Part shown: positions 42,636-51,513 of the stretch, piece by piece
Numbering within the stretch: the stretch's first letter is position 1
How the letters are laid out: every line of letters begins with the position of its first letter
DNA from: Collimonas sp. OK307
Lineage (GTDB): Bacteria; Pseudomonadota; Gammaproteobacteria; Burkholderiales; Burkholderiaceae_D
NCBI RefSeq assembly: GCF_900113705.1
Contig: NZ_FOQI01000013.1
Coordinates: forward strand, 62,001-126,000
Length of the DNA: 64,000 nucleotides
Direction of reading: 5' to 3'
Position numbers and translations under genes: made by a program
The notes under the pieces: generated by a model
Seen by the model: the letters and a program-made list of their open reading frames with translations, nothing else
Database searches by the model: none
Told to the model about the DNA's origin: nothing

Positions 42636-45332
42636 TTATTGCGTGACCGGATTCGGCTTCTCCGGATTGATACCATACTTGGTAATCGCATCGGCGACAA
42701 CCGAGGCTTTGATCTTGCCGTCGTCCGCCAGGGCCTTCAATGCCGCCACTGCCACATAGTAGCGGTTGACTTCAAAGAATTCACGCAGCTTGGCGCGGGT
42801 ATCCGAGCGACCGAAGCCGTCCGTGCCCAGCACCTTGTAAGTACGGCCGGCAGGAACAAAAGCACGCGCCTGCTCAGCGAAAGTACGCATGTAATCGGTG
42901 GAGACGATGATCGGACCGGTGGTGTCTTTCAGGCATTGGGTAATGTGCGCCAGACGCGGTGTTTCGGTCGGATGCAGCATGTTCCAGCGTTCGACATCCT
43001 GGCCGTCGCGGGCCAGCAAGGTGAACGATGGCGCCGACCAGATATCGGCATCGACGCCCCAGTCGCTGGCGAGCAATGCTGCGCCTTCGATGACTTCGCG
43101 CAGAATCGTGCCGGAACCCATCAGTTGTACGCGCTGCTTGTTCTTCTTGCCACCTTCTTGCAACAGATAGAGACCCTTGATGATGCCCTCTTCCTGGCCT
43201 TCCTTGAGGCCCGGATGGCTGTAGTTCTCGTTCATCAGCGTCAGGTAGTAGAACACGTCTTCCTGATTGGTGACCATGCGGCGCAGGCCGTCATGCATGA
43301 TGACTGCGACTTCGTGCGAGAAGGTCGGATCGTAGGGAACGCAGTTCGGGATGGTCGAAGCCAGGACATGGCTGTGGCCATCTTCATGCTGCAAGCCTTC
43401 GCCGTTCAATGTGGTACGGCCGGCAGTGCCGCCCAGCAGGAAGCCACGGGCACGCATGTCGCCCGCTGCCCAGGCCAGGTCGCCGATACGCTGCAGACCG
43501 AACATCGAGTAGTAGGTGTAGAACGGAATCATGACCCGGTTATTGGTCGAGTAGGAAGTTGCCGCGGCAATCCATGAACTCATGCCGCCGGCTTCGTTGA
43601 TCCCCTCTTGCAAGATCTGGCCAGCCTTGTCTTCACGGTAGTACATCACCTGATCTTTATCGACCGGCTCGTACAACTGGCCGACCTGGCTGAAAATACC
43701 GATCTGGCGGAACAAGCCTTCCATACCGAAAGTACGCGACTCGTCGACCATGATCGGCACTACGCGCTGACCCAGGCTCGGGTCGCGCAACAGGATGTTC
43801 AGGATACGTACGTATGCCTGGGTCGTGGAAATCTCACGGCCTTCGGCAGTCGGCTCCAGGGCGCCCTTGAATGCGGACAATTCCGGCACCACCAATACTT
43901 CGTCAGCTTTCTGACGGCGTTGCGGCAGGTAACCGCCCAGCTCTTTGCGGCGAGCGTGCAGGTATTGCATTTCCGGGGTGTCGTCGGCTGGCTTGAAGAA
44001 CGGCACTTCCGCCAGCTTGTCGTCGGAAATCGGCAACTGGAAGCGGTCGCGCATGGCCTTGATGGCTTCGTCGTCCAGCTTCTTGGTGTTGTGCGCAGTA
44101 TTGCGCGCTTCGCCTGATTTGCCGAAGCCGTAACCCTTGATACTCTTGACCAGCAAGACAGTCGGCTGGCCCTTGTGTTCTTGCGCCACTTTGAAAGCAG
44201 CGTAAATCTTGTGCGGATCGTGGCCGCCGCGGGTCAGGTGCCAGATATCGTCGTCCGACATCTTGCTGACCAGTTCCAGCAACTTCGGATGCTTGCCGAA
44301 GAAATGCTTACGTACGAAAGCGCCATCCTTGGCTTTGTAGTTCTGGTATTCGCCGTCGACGGTTTCCATCATCACGCGCTGCAAGATACCTTCCTTGTCG
44401 CGCGCCAGCAGATCGTCCCAGCCTGCGCCCCAGATTACCTTGACCACGTTCCAGCCGGCGCCGCGGAAATCGCTTTCCAGTTCCTGGATGATCTTGCCGT
44501 TACCGCGCACCGGACCGTCCAGGCGCTGCAGGTTACAGTTGACCACGATCACCAGGTTGTCGAGACGTTCGCGACCGGCCATGCCGATGGCGCCCATCGA
44601 TTCCGGTTCGTCCATCTCACCGTCGCCGCAGAAGGCCCAAACCTTGCGGTTGGCGGTATCGGCGATGCCGCGTGCATGCAGGTATTTCAGGAAACGCGCC
44701 TGGTAAATCGCCATCAGCGGGCCCAGGCCCATCGATACGGTAGGGAATTGCCAGAAATCCGGCATCAGCTTCGGATGCGGGTAGGAAGACAGGCCGTTGC
44801 CGTCGACTTCGCGACGGAAATGCAGCAGTTGCTCTTCAGTCAGGCGGCCTTCGAGGAAAGCGCGGGCGTAAATGCCCGGCGACGAGTGGCCCTGGATGTA
44901 CAACAGGTCGCCACCGTGGTTTTCAGACGGTGCATGCCAGAAATGGTTGAAGCCGATGCCCAGCATGTTGGCCAGCGATGCAAAGCTGGACAGATGGCCG
45001 CCAAGGTCGCCATCCAGACGATTGGCCTTGACCACCATCGCCATCGCATTCCAGCGCATCCACGAGCGCAGGCGCTCTTCGATCTCCAGATCGCCGGGGC
45101 AAGGCTCGCCCATGTGGGCCGGGATGGTGTTGACGTAAGCGGTGTTGCTGGAAAACGGGATCTGGGCGCCACGGCGGCGGGCCAGGTCGACCATTCTTTC
45201 CATCAGATAGTGGGCGCGTTCAGGGCCTTCGGTTTCAATAACAGCTTCGAGCGCATCAAGCCATTCTTGGGTTTCTATGACGTCTGGATCGTTGGCGGCC
45301 TGGGCCAAAACCTGGTCGAGCTGGGCTGACAT
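42636..45332 (-). CDS. aceE: Pyruvate dehydrogenase E1 (homodimeric) AceE
   Basis: Decarboxylates pyruvate with thiamine diphosphate and acetylates lipoyl groups. The 898 residues match the homodimeric type. Motifs: GHSSPGIYARAF and the ThDP site GDGEMDEPESMGAI with NLQRLDGPV, and the C-terminal VLGTDGFGRSDTR. AGGAGACTCAGC stands before the ATG. First gene of the operon aceE-aceF-BPH-lpdA. The upstream region 45333-45470 has a short palindrome (TCTACG / CGTAGA, 45399-45416) that could be an operator. Confidence 0.97.
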   Translation of the reverse strand: MSAQLDQVLAQAANDPDVIETQEWLDALEAVIETEGPERAHYLMERMVDLARRRGAQIPFSSNTAYVNTIPAHMGEPCPGDLEIEERLRSWMRWNAMAMVVKANRLDGDLGGHLSSFASLANMLGIGFNHFWHAPSENHGGDLLYIQGHSSPGIYARAFLEGRLTEEQLLHFRREVDGNGLSSYPHPKLMPDFWQFPTVSMGLGPLMAIYQARFLKYLHARGIADTANRKVWAFCGDGEMDEPESMGAIGMAGRERLDNLVIVVNCNLQRLDGPVRGNGKIIQELESDFRGAGWNVVKVIWGAGWDDLLARDKEGILQRVMMETVDGEYQNYKAKDGAFVRKHFFGKHPKLLELVSKMSDDDIWHLTRGGHDPHKIYAAFKVAQEHKGQPTVLLVKSIKGYGFGKSGEARNTAHNTKKLDDEAIKAMRDRFQLPISDDKLAEVPFFKPADDTPEMQYLHARRKELGGYLPQRRQKADEVLVVPELSAFKGALEPTAEGREISTTQAYVRILNILLRDPSLGQRVVPIMVDESRTFGMEGLFRQIGIFSQVGQLYEPVDKDQVMYYREDKAGQILQEGINEAGGMSSWIAAATSYSTNNRVMIPFYTYYSMFGLQRIGDLAWAAGDMRARGFLLGGTAGRTTLNGEGLQHEDGHSHVLASTIPNCVPYDPTFSHEVAVIMHDGLRRMVTNQEDVFYYLTLMNENYSHPGLKEGQEEGIIKGLYLLQEGGKKNKQRVQLMGSGTILREVIEGAALLASDWGVDADIWSAPSFTLLARDGQDVERWNMLHPTETPRLAHITQCLKDTTGPIIVSTDYMRTFAEQARAFVPAGRTYKVLGTDGFGRSDTRAKLREFFEVNRYYVAVAALKALADDGKIKASVVADAITKYGINPEKPNPVTQ

Positions 45333-45664
45333 GCTGAGTCTCCTGAATTTGTGCGCCTGTCCAATTTAACATCGGATTAGCGGGTTGGGTCGCAAGCATC
45401 TACGTCACTTCGTAGACGGACGCCAAATTCTAACAGGAGTTTTTTCCATTTCCAAATAGCGATATTTGATTTCATAATGCGAAAATATGCTGCACAGCAA
45501 GGTAAAATACTATGAGAAATTCTGGCTTATTAGTTTTTTCATTGCGTCGAAAAGCTGAATTCCAGCTTGAAACACCATACCGCATCGCAGCAATAATTAC
45601 ATATTGATATCGATAAAATCTGACATATAGCCAATTCGATATAACGACTACCGTAAATCTAAGT

Positions 45665-45702
45665 AAAAAAGCGCTGACCCGGAAGGGAGCAGCGCTTTTT
45701 TT
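45665..45702 (-). terminator. Terminator after plsY
   Basis: AAAAAAGCGCTG (45665-45676) pairs with CAGCGCTTTTTT (45690-45701). The A/T-runs on each side make it usable in both directions, and it lies about 95 bases past the plsY stop. The rest of 45333-45795 is AT-rich and I see no gene in it. Confidence 0.85.
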
Positions 45703-45774
45703 ATCATCGGCAGGTTGGGCAAGTTTCTTTTTGCCTATATTGCCGAATAAGCATGATGGTGGATTTGAAGTCAC

Positions 45775-45796
45775 GCGTGGGCACAAGTGCCCACGC
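45775..45796. repeat. REP-like palindrome touching the plsY stop
   Basis: GCGTGGGCAC (45775-45784) and GTGCCCACGC (45787-45796), perfect ten-base arms with AA between. It is the cleanest member of the intergenic GGGCAC/GTGCCC family in the window. Its last base is part of the plsY stop codon. Confidence 0.65.
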
Positions 45797-46416
45797 TACG
45801 CCGCCTTGCCGCCCTTCTTCTTGGCGCCGATACGGCTTTCCTTACCGGCCAGTAAATTGCCGATGTTTTTGGCATGGCGATAGATCAGCAAGGCGCTCAT
45901 GACAACAATTGCCAGCAAAATCATGTCTGGCCCTTCCATCAAGGCATAGAAGAATGGCGCGAAGACGCTGGCAATCAAGGCCGCCAGCGAGGAATAGCGA
46001 AACGCATAGGCCACGATCATCCAGGTCGCGATGGTCGCCAGGCCCAGCCAGAGGCTGATGCCAATCAGGATGCCGAGCAACGTGGCTACACCTTTGCCGC
46101 CGGCAAAACGAAAGAACACCGGCCACAGATGTCCCAAAAATACCGCCACGGCGGCCAGCGCAACGGCGCCATCGCCCAAGCCGAATTGCGGCCCGTATTT
46201 TTGTGTCAGCCACACCGCCAGCCAGCCCTTGAAACCATCGCCGAGCAAAGTCAGGGCCGCCGCGGTTTTATTCCCGCTGCGCAGGACGTTGGTAGCGCCG
46301 GGATTATTCGAGCCGTAGGTACGCGGATCTCCCAGCCCGAATACCTTGCTGGTGATGATGCCGAACGATACCGAACCGATCAGGTAGGCGGCAAGCGCGA
46401 ATAACAATATGTACAT
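45796..46416 (-). CDS. plsY: Glycerol-3-phosphate acyltransferase PlsY
   Basis: Inner-membrane enzyme transferring acyl from acyl-phosphate to glycerol-3-phosphate, the first step of phospholipid synthesis. 206 residues with five to six helices. The three family motifs are visible: GSVSFGI...[17 protein letters not shown], the glycine-rich [18 protein letters not shown], and [11 protein letters not shown]. The C-terminus is Lys-rich. Confidence 0.93.
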   Translation of the reverse strand: MYILLFALAAYLIGSVSFGIITSKVFGLGDPRTYGSNNPGATNVLRSGNKTAAALTLLGDGFKGWLAVWLTQKYGPQFGLGDGAVALAAVAVFLGHLWPVFFRFAGGKGVATLLGILIGISLWLGLATIATWMIVAYAFRYSSLAALIASVFAPFFYALMEGPDMILLAIVVMSALLIYRHAKNIGNLLAGKESRIGAKKKGGKAA

Positions 46417-46479
46417 GCGTGTCTCTTTCTTTTGTATTTGGTTGATTCAGGTTTGGCGCTTATTCCGCCCTTATTCCGC

Positions 46480-46965
46480 CTATTCGTCCAGTCCGCACTG
46501 GACCGCTTTTGCTTGCAACAGATCTGCCACGCTTTGCGGCGCCATGCCAATCAGGTAACCACGCCGGCCACCGTTAATATATATCTTCTGCAAGGCCAGG
46601 ATGCTTTCTTCTATATAGACCGGCAGCGCCTTGCGGGTAGCGAACGGCGAAGTGCCGCCGATCAGGTAGCCGGAATGTCGATTCGCCACCTCCGGTTTGC
46701 AAGGTTCGACCGACTTGCAGCCGATTTGCCGCGCCAGGTTCTTGGTCGACACCTTGCGGTCGCCGTGCATCAGGATAATCAGGGGCTTGGCTGCCTCATC
46801 CTGCATCACCAGCGTCTTCACCACATGATGTTCATCCACGCCTAACGCGCGCGCCGATACCGTGGTGCCGCCATGTTCTTCATATGCATAGGGGTGCTCG
46901 GAAAAGACCGCGCCGTGCTTGCGCAAGAATTGCGTCGCCGGGGTCTCTGCAATGTGTTTTGTCAT
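46480..46965 (-). CDS. ybaK: YbaK/EbsC-type aminoacyl-tRNA deacylase
   Basis: A 161-residue trans-editing enzyme of the YbaK family, which hydrolyses Cys-tRNA(Pro). Features: TPATQFLRKHGAVFSEHPYAYEEHGGT at the start, HHVVKTLVMQDEAAKPLI with the conserved Lys, and GYLIGGTSPFATRK with the GxxxP loop near residue 100. ProX/INS-family relatives are the alternative. Confidence 0.9.
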   Translation of the reverse strand: MTKHIAETPATQFLRKHGAVFSEHPYAYEEHGGTTVSARALGVDEHHVVKTLVMQDEAAKPLIILMHGDRKVSTKNLARQIGCKSVEPCKPEVANRHSGYLIGGTSPFATRKALPVYIEESILALQKIYINGGRRGYLIGMAPQSVADLLQAKAVQCGLDE

Positions 46966-47094
46966 ACCGGGTATTTGAACGCAGCGCCCTGTGCCTGGGC
47001 GGCTGCTGGCAAATCATGTTTTCGTTCGTAAAACTTGACGCAGCGACAATCCCTGCCGCTGATCCAGGCTGGTCGGCTGACCGCCGCGTTGAAC

Positions 47095-47120
47095 GTGCTT
47101 AACTAAGGTGCTTAACTAAG
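47095..47120. repeat. Perfect 13-base tandem repeat
   Basis: GTGCTTAACTAAG at 47095-47107 is repeated exactly at 47108-47120, just downstream of the small Lys-rich gene, and a diverged third unit (ATGTTTAACGG) follows. The remainder of 46966-47131 shows nothing else. Confidence 0.6.
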
Positions 47121-47131
47121 ATGTTTAACGG

Positions 47132-47323
47132 TTAAGGCTGTTTTGGCTCATCGGAAGCCGGTTCGCCGGTAGCCGGCAGTTCGGACTCTGCCGCATCTTC
47201 TACGTCAACCTCAACTTCGGTGGAAGAACCTTTCTCCGCCTTACGCTTCAGCTTTTCTTCCTTCTTTTTCTTCTTCTCTAACTCTTTTTGCCGTTTTTCA
47301 TACTGAAAATTCGTTTTTGCCAA
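47132..47323 (-). CDS. Small Lys-rich conserved protein
   Basis: 63 residues, starting with TTG (47323) behind GGGGG, MAKTNFQYEKRQKELEKK. The first half is a very basic helix and the second half is acidic (about 35-63: EVEVDVEDAAESELP). The N-terminal wording recurs in short hypothetical proteins of Burkholderiales as I recall; no function is known to me. No membrane segment. Confidence 0.6.
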   Translation of the reverse strand: MAKTNFQYEKRQKELEKKKKKEEKLKRKAEKGSSTEVEVDVEDAAESELPATGEPASDEPKQP

Positions 47324-47432
47324 TTGCGCCCCCTAAATAAACTCTTGAATAGATGTATTACAGGATACAGGAGAATAATTGGGAAGATGCAGAATTCAAT
47401 TTAATGGGACGATCAAAATAATTGCCAAAAAA

Positions 47433-48371
47433 TTAACCACGCGGATGATGCGCTGCATGCAGTGCCTTCAAACGTTCACGCGCCACATGGGTATAAATTT
47501 GAGTCGTTGATATATCGGCATGCCCCAATAGTAATTGCACTACGCGCAAATCCGCGCCGTGATTCAGCAGATGAGTAGCGAAAGCATGCCGCAAGGTATG
47601 CGGCGACAAAGGCGCGTTGATGGCGGCCTTGAGTGCGTATTTCTTGATCAAGGTCCAGAACATCTGGCGCGTCATGGCGCCACCGCGGGCCGTCACGAAC
47701 AACGCATCATCCATCTGACCGTCCATGATCTGACCACGCGCATCTTTCAGGTAGCGCACGATCCAGTTCCGCGCTTCCTCGCCAAACGGCAGCAGGCGCG
47801 TTTTATTACCCTTGCCGGTAATCCGCAGCACGCCTTCGTTCATGCCGACTTCCAGCGTTTTCAGCAGCACCAGCTCCGATACCCGCAAGCCGCTGGCATA
47901 CATCAGCTCCAGCATGGTACGGTCGCGCAGGCCGAGCGGCGTCGCGACATCGGGCGCTGCCAGCAACGCTTCAACCTGGGCTTCGGACAATATCTTGGGA
48001 AAACGCGGCGCTTGCTTGGCAGAACGCAAATGCAGGCAAGGATCGACGCTGATGCGGTTTTGCCGCAAAGCCAGCAGATAGAAACGCTTGAGTACCGCCA
48101 GACGGCGGTTCGACGAGGTCGCCTTGCTGCTTTCATGCTTAGCCAGGAAATACGCGTTCAGATCACCGGCATTGATAGCAAACAAGGTCTTGCCATCCGG
48201 TTGCTCCTGCAACCACAAGGCGAACAGCGTCATGTCGCGCCGATAGGCTTCAAGCGAATTCTTGGCAAGGCCGTCTTCCAGCCACAAGCTGTCGCAAAAC
48301 TCGTCGATCGCGGTTTGATGTTCGGTGTTTAATGCCGGTTTCGCTAGTGTGTCAGCCTTGGACCGTCTCAC
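47433..48371 (-). CDS. xerD: Site-specific tyrosine recombinase XerD
   Basis: Resolves chromosome dimers at dif with XerC. 312 residues: N-terminal core-binding domain (AIDEFCDSLWLEDGLAKNSL) and catalytic domain with Arg in YASGLRVSELV, His-x-x-Arg in HTLRHAFATHLLNHG, His in LLGHADISTTQ and the Tyr nucleophile in IYTHV. The Leu-x-His spacing and full length argue for the housekeeping XerD and not a mobile integrase. Overlaps the ogt gene by four bases (ATGA). Confidence 0.93.
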   Translation of the reverse strand: MRRSKADTLAKPALNTEHQTAIDEFCDSLWLEDGLAKNSLEAYRRDMTLFALWLQEQPDGKTLFAINAGDLNAYFLAKHESSKATSSNRRLAVLKRFYLLALRQNRISVDPCLHLRSAKQAPRFPKILSEAQVEALLAAPDVATPLGLRDRTMLELMYASGLRVSELVLLKTLEVGMNEGVLRITGKGNKTRLLPFGEEARNWIVRYLKDARGQIMDGQMDDALFVTARGGAMTRQMFWTLIKKYALKAAINAPLSPHTLRHAFATHLLNHGADLRVVQLLLGHADISTTQIYTHVARERLKALHAAHHPRG

Positions 48372-48901
48372 AAGCCGACCACGCCTTCATGCTCCAGCAA
48401 CCAGCGTTTGACGCGCAGATGGAAGCCATCCTCGTCATCGTGATGAGAAAAACCGCCCAGGCCGCCGGCCGCGGTCACCCGATGACAGGGAATCACCAAC
48501 GGAAACCAGTTGGCTCCGCATGCCTGCCCAACCGCGCGTGGCGCCGACTCTATCAGTTTGGCAACCTGGCCATAAGTGAGTACTTCCCCACGCGGTATTG
48601 CAGCAATCACCTTCCACACCCGGTGCTGGAAAGCAGTGCCTAGCGGCGCCAGGGGCAGGTCGAAGCGGAAATCGGGTTGTTCCAGATAACGACAGATCTG
48701 CCTGACTGCGCGTTCGGCCAACGCATCGGTGGCGTCTTTTTCGTGAAATGAGGGAGGTAGATAGACCAATTCCTGCAGCAAGCCGGCTTCAGTGCGTATG
48801 CCCATCGCACCGAATGGCGCGGCGACTACGGCAGTGAAGTGCTGCGCGGGAAGCTGGTCGCCGGCGGCGCGCTTTAATGGACTATCCGAGATTATGTTCA
48901 T
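48368..48901 (-). CDS. ogt: Methylated-DNA-protein cysteine methyltransferase (Ogt/Ada type)
   Basis: Suicide repair protein for O6-alkylguanine. 177 residues. The acceptor Cys139 lies in IPCHRVTAAGGLGGFS; the recognition helix includes RAVGQACGANWFP, and GEVLTYGQVAK precedes it. Overlaps xerD by four bases, so the two are translated together. Confidence 0.93.
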   Translation of the reverse strand: MNIISDSPLKRAAGDQLPAQHFTAVVAAPFGAMGIRTEAGLLQELVYLPPSFHEKDATDALAERAVRQICRYLEQPDFRFDLPLAPLGTAFQHRVWKVIAAIPRGEVLTYGQVAKLIESAPRAVGQACGANWFPLVIPCHRVTAAGGLGGFSHHDDEDGFHLRVKRWLLEHEGVVGL

Positions 48902-48914
48902 TCCCTAAGCATAA

Positions 48915-49140
48915 AATAAAAAAGGCGCATCTGTCGATGCGCCTCAAATTACTTCGTATGCACTCCCGGCTGTTTAGACAGCTTCATTCGGAGTGCAAGG
49001 TCTCCTCAGTATCCCCGGTATCAATACCGTTCTTATGCACCACCACCTACAATCCTGTTTATTCAACCTGGTTGGCAATCGCTTTTAACCGCTCCTGCCA
49101 GACGCTTAAAAAAATCTGAATTCTGTGCCACATAACTACT
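48915..49140 (-). ncRNA. Candidate structured transcript (possible sRNA or small mRNA) ending in a terminator
   Basis: In the 520-base gap upstream of ogt (48902-49424) three hairpins lie in a row on the minus strand: CGGTAT/ATACCG (49016-49029), GCACTCC/GGAGTGC (48960-48996) with an inner GCTGT/ACAGC, and AGGCGCATC/GATGCGCCT (48923-48944). The last one is followed on the minus strand by a T-run, so it looks like an intrinsic terminator, yet no recognised minus-strand gene lies before it. A short ORF of 24 codons (49059-49133, MWHRIQIF...) precedes the hairpins. The 5' end is not defined. Confidence 0.35.
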
Positions 49141-49317
49141 GTTTTCCGGAAACCGAAATCCGGTTCAATTTGCTGTGTTTTTTACAATCTGCAATGTCTA
49201 GTGTGGTCGCACTGTAACAGGTGTTACGCAGATTTAACAAATAATTTATATGAATCATTTTGACTAAACAACATAGATTTTCACTAAACCATTGTCAAAT
49301 AAATACTTATTAACATC

Positions 49318-49343
49318 TATAAATTTCCACGTAGAAATTTATA
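49318..49343. promoter_or_regulatory. Palindromic operator candidate upstream of the AEC carrier
   Basis: TATAAATTTC (49318-49327) and GAAATTTATA (49334-49343), perfect ten-base arms with a CACGTA centre that is itself nearly symmetric. It lies 81 bases before the AEC gene ATG. The factor is unknown. Confidence 0.5.
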
Positions 49344-49424
49344 TCGCCACCTCCCCTTAAAATTATGCAAGATGGTTCGGCATGTCTACAATCGAGCCAA
49401 CTTTCTTACAATATCAACCACTCC

Positions 49425-50318
49425 ATGTATATCGTCAACCTGTTGTTTCCGGATTTCTCGCTGATACTGCTGGGAGCGATCTTGCACCGCATTAGCAACT
49501 GGGGGACTGAATTCTGGACCGGGGCGGAGAAACTGGTGTATTTCCTGCTCTTCCCCGCCTTGCTCTTTTATTCCACTGCACGCACCCCGCTCAGTTTCGA
49601 CACCAGCGGCAAGATGCTGATGGTCGGCATGTGTGCGCTGCTCGGCGCCGTCATGCTTACCTGGCTGGGTAAACCGTGGATCAAGGCAGCGTCAATGGAT
49701 TACGAATCCGGCATGCAAACCGCCTATCGTTTCAATTCGTATATGGCATTGGCCCTGGCGGCCCGCTTGGGCGGCGAGCAAGCCACCGGCATGATGGCGA
49801 TGCTGATCGGCTTTGGCGTGCCTTTATGTAACCTGGCGGCGGTCCATGCCCTGGCGCATAAAAGCGGCGGCTTGTTCAAGGAGCTGGTGCGCAATCCCTT
49901 GTTGATCGCCACCGCTTGCGGACTCTTATATAGCCTTTCCGGCTTGCCGATGCCGGAAGTGGCGGGAGCGGTCTTGTCGCGACTCGGCAACTCCGCTCTG
50001 GCGCTGGGCCTGCTGCTGGTAGGGGCGGGCCTGCGCCTGAGCGGCGCGCATCGTGCCAAAGCGCTGACCGGGTACTTCCTGGCGATCAAGCTGCTGGCGG
50101 TGCCGACCATGGCCTGGCTGCTGGGGCAGTGGCTGGGACTGGCGCCGTCGCAACTGCAGATCGTCGTACTGTTTTGCGCCTTGCCGACCGCTTCCAGCGC
50201 CTACATCCTGGCGGCCAGGATGGGTGGTAATGGTCCGTTGGTAGCGTTCATGATTTCCGCCGGCACCATGCTGTCGGCGCTGACCTTGCCGTTCTGGCTG
50301 TGGGTCTTGCAGCACTAA
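49425..50318 (+). CDS. AEC-family transporter (auxin efflux carrier type)
   Basis: A 297-residue inner-membrane carrier with about 8-10 helices in two halves: MYIVNLLFPDFSLILLGAIL at the start, AFMISAGTMLSALTLPFWLW at the end. RFNSYMALALAARLGG is close to the conserved FRxxNxxF stretch of the family. Bacterial AEC proteins move malate and other carboxylates; the substrate here is unknown. The ATG at 49425 fits the first helix but lacks a good ribosome site; a palindrome lies upstream. Confidence 0.85.
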   Translation: MYIVNLLFPDFSLILLGAILHRISNWGTEFWTGAEKLVYFLLFPALLFYSTARTPLSFDTSGKMLMVGMCALLGAVMLTWLGKPWIKAASMDYESGMQTAYRFNSYMALALAARLGGEQATGMMAMLIGFGVPLCNLAAVHALAHKSGGLFKELVRNPLLIATACGLLYSLSGLPMPEVAGAVLSRLGNSALALGLLLVGAGLRLSGAHRAKALTGYFLAIKLLAVPTMAWLLGQWLGLAPSQLQIVVLFCALPTASSAYILAARMGGNGPLVAFMISAGTMLSALTLPFWLWVLQH

Positions 50319-50322
50319 ACCA

Positions 50323-51426
50323 TCATGCGCCGTGTTGCTGCAGGGCCCATGCCACATGCTCCCGCACCAGCTCGGACGGATCGTCGCTGCGCCGCCGCAA
50401 GGCGGCGATGATCTCCGGTGTACCGGCGCCGGCCGCGGCGGTATTGCCAAGGCCCACCGCCATATTGCGCAACCAGCGTTGATAGCCGATGCGGCGGATC
50501 GGACTGCCCTCCATGCGGCTATTGAACTGTTCCTCGCTCCAGCTGAATAACTCCACCAGGCTAGCCCGGTCGAGACCATTGCGGACATCGAAATCACCCA
50601 GCGTGGATGGCTGCGCAAACTTGTTCCACGGGCAGAATAGCTGGCAATCGTCGCAGCCGTAGACGCGGTTACCGATCAGCGGCCGCAGTTCCACCGGAAT
50701 GCTGCCTTTCAATTCGATCGTCAGGTAAGAGATGCAACGGCGGGCGTCGAGCCGATACGGGCCGACGATCGCCTTAGTTGGGCAGACATCGATACAGGCG
50801 CTGCATTGCCCGCAATGCGAACTGATGGCCTCATCGACCGGCAACGGCAGATCGGTCAGGATTTCACCGAGAAAGAAAAACGATCCGGCCTCGCGATTCA
50901 ACAATAGGGTGTGCTTGCCGCGCCAGCCCAGGCCAGCCTTCTGCGCCAGGGCCACTTCCATCACCGGCGCCGAATCGGTAAACACGCGATAGCCGAAATC
51001 GCCGATCTCGCCTTTGATCCGGTCCGCCAGTTGCTGCATGCGCGAACGCAGCACCTTGTGATAATCGCGTCCACGTGCATACAGCGACACTGTGGCGGTG
51101 CCGGCAGCGGCAGGCTCCAGCCGCGCTTGTTCGCGTGGCCGCCACTCGCCCTGATCATCCTGATAGGCGCGCGGCAGATAATCCATGCGCACCGCTATCG
51201 CCCGGATCGCGCCCGGCACCAGTTCCGCAGGCCTGGCGCGCTTCATTCCGTGCGCTGCCATATAATCCATCTCACCGTGATAGCCAAGCGCCAGCCATGC
51301 CTTAAAACCAGCCTCTTGCTCCGCCAGATCGACATCGCTGATGCGGATATCGGCAAAGCCAAGCTCCCGCCCCCATGCTTTGATGGTGGTGGCTAGTGCT
51401 GCTAGATTTTGCTCGGTGACTACCAT
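50323..51426 (-). CDS. queG: Epoxyqueuosine reductase QueG
   Basis: Last step of queuosine synthesis on tRNA; cobalamin-dependent. 367 residues: N-terminal domain (GFADIRISDVDL), the first [4Fe-4S] motif CGQCSACIDVCPTKAI, and the second set CDDCQLFCPWNK. A HEAT-like C-terminal part (LVEL..., RRSDDPSELVREHVAWAL) is present. Convergent with the AEC gene; divergent from tsaE with 87 bases between. Confidence 0.93.
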   Translation of the reverse strand: MVVTEQNLAALATTIKAWGRELGFADIRISDVDLAEQEAGFKAWLALGYHGEMDYMAAHGMKRARPAELVPGAIRAIAVRMDYLPRAYQDDQGEWRPREQARLEPAAAGTATVSLYARGRDYHKVLRSRMQQLADRIKGEIGDFGYRVFTDSAPVMEVALAQKAGLGWRGKHTLLLNREAGSFFFLGEILTDLPLPVDEAISSHCGQCSACIDVCPTKAIVGPYRLDARRCISYLTIELKGSIPVELRPLIGNRVYGCDDCQLFCPWNKFAQPSTLGDFDVRNGLDRASLVELFSWSEEQFNSRMEGSPIRRIGYQRWLRNMAVGLGNTAAAGAGTPEIIAALRRRSDDPSELVREHVAWALQQHGA

Positions 51427-51513
51427 GGCTGGGCGACTTGAAAGACTTGAAGCAAAGACCTCGCTTCAAAAGATTTGATTTAAAAGACCTGATACGAAGG
51501 ACTATGTAACGAG

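Noticed and set aside
44175-45329. 384-codon open frame on the plus strand
   Set aside because: Lies antisense to aceE, which is certain; His/Gln/Arg-rich composition is that of a complementary-strand shadow.
45472-45786. 104-codon frame upstream of aceE on the minus strand
   Set aside because: It reads straight through the plsY terminator hairpin and an AT-rich gap, and its translation has no protein-like pattern.
47433-48371. Phage or island integrase
   Set aside because: Full-length XerD features and coupling to ogt indicate the housekeeping recombinase; there is no att repeat or phage gene beside it.
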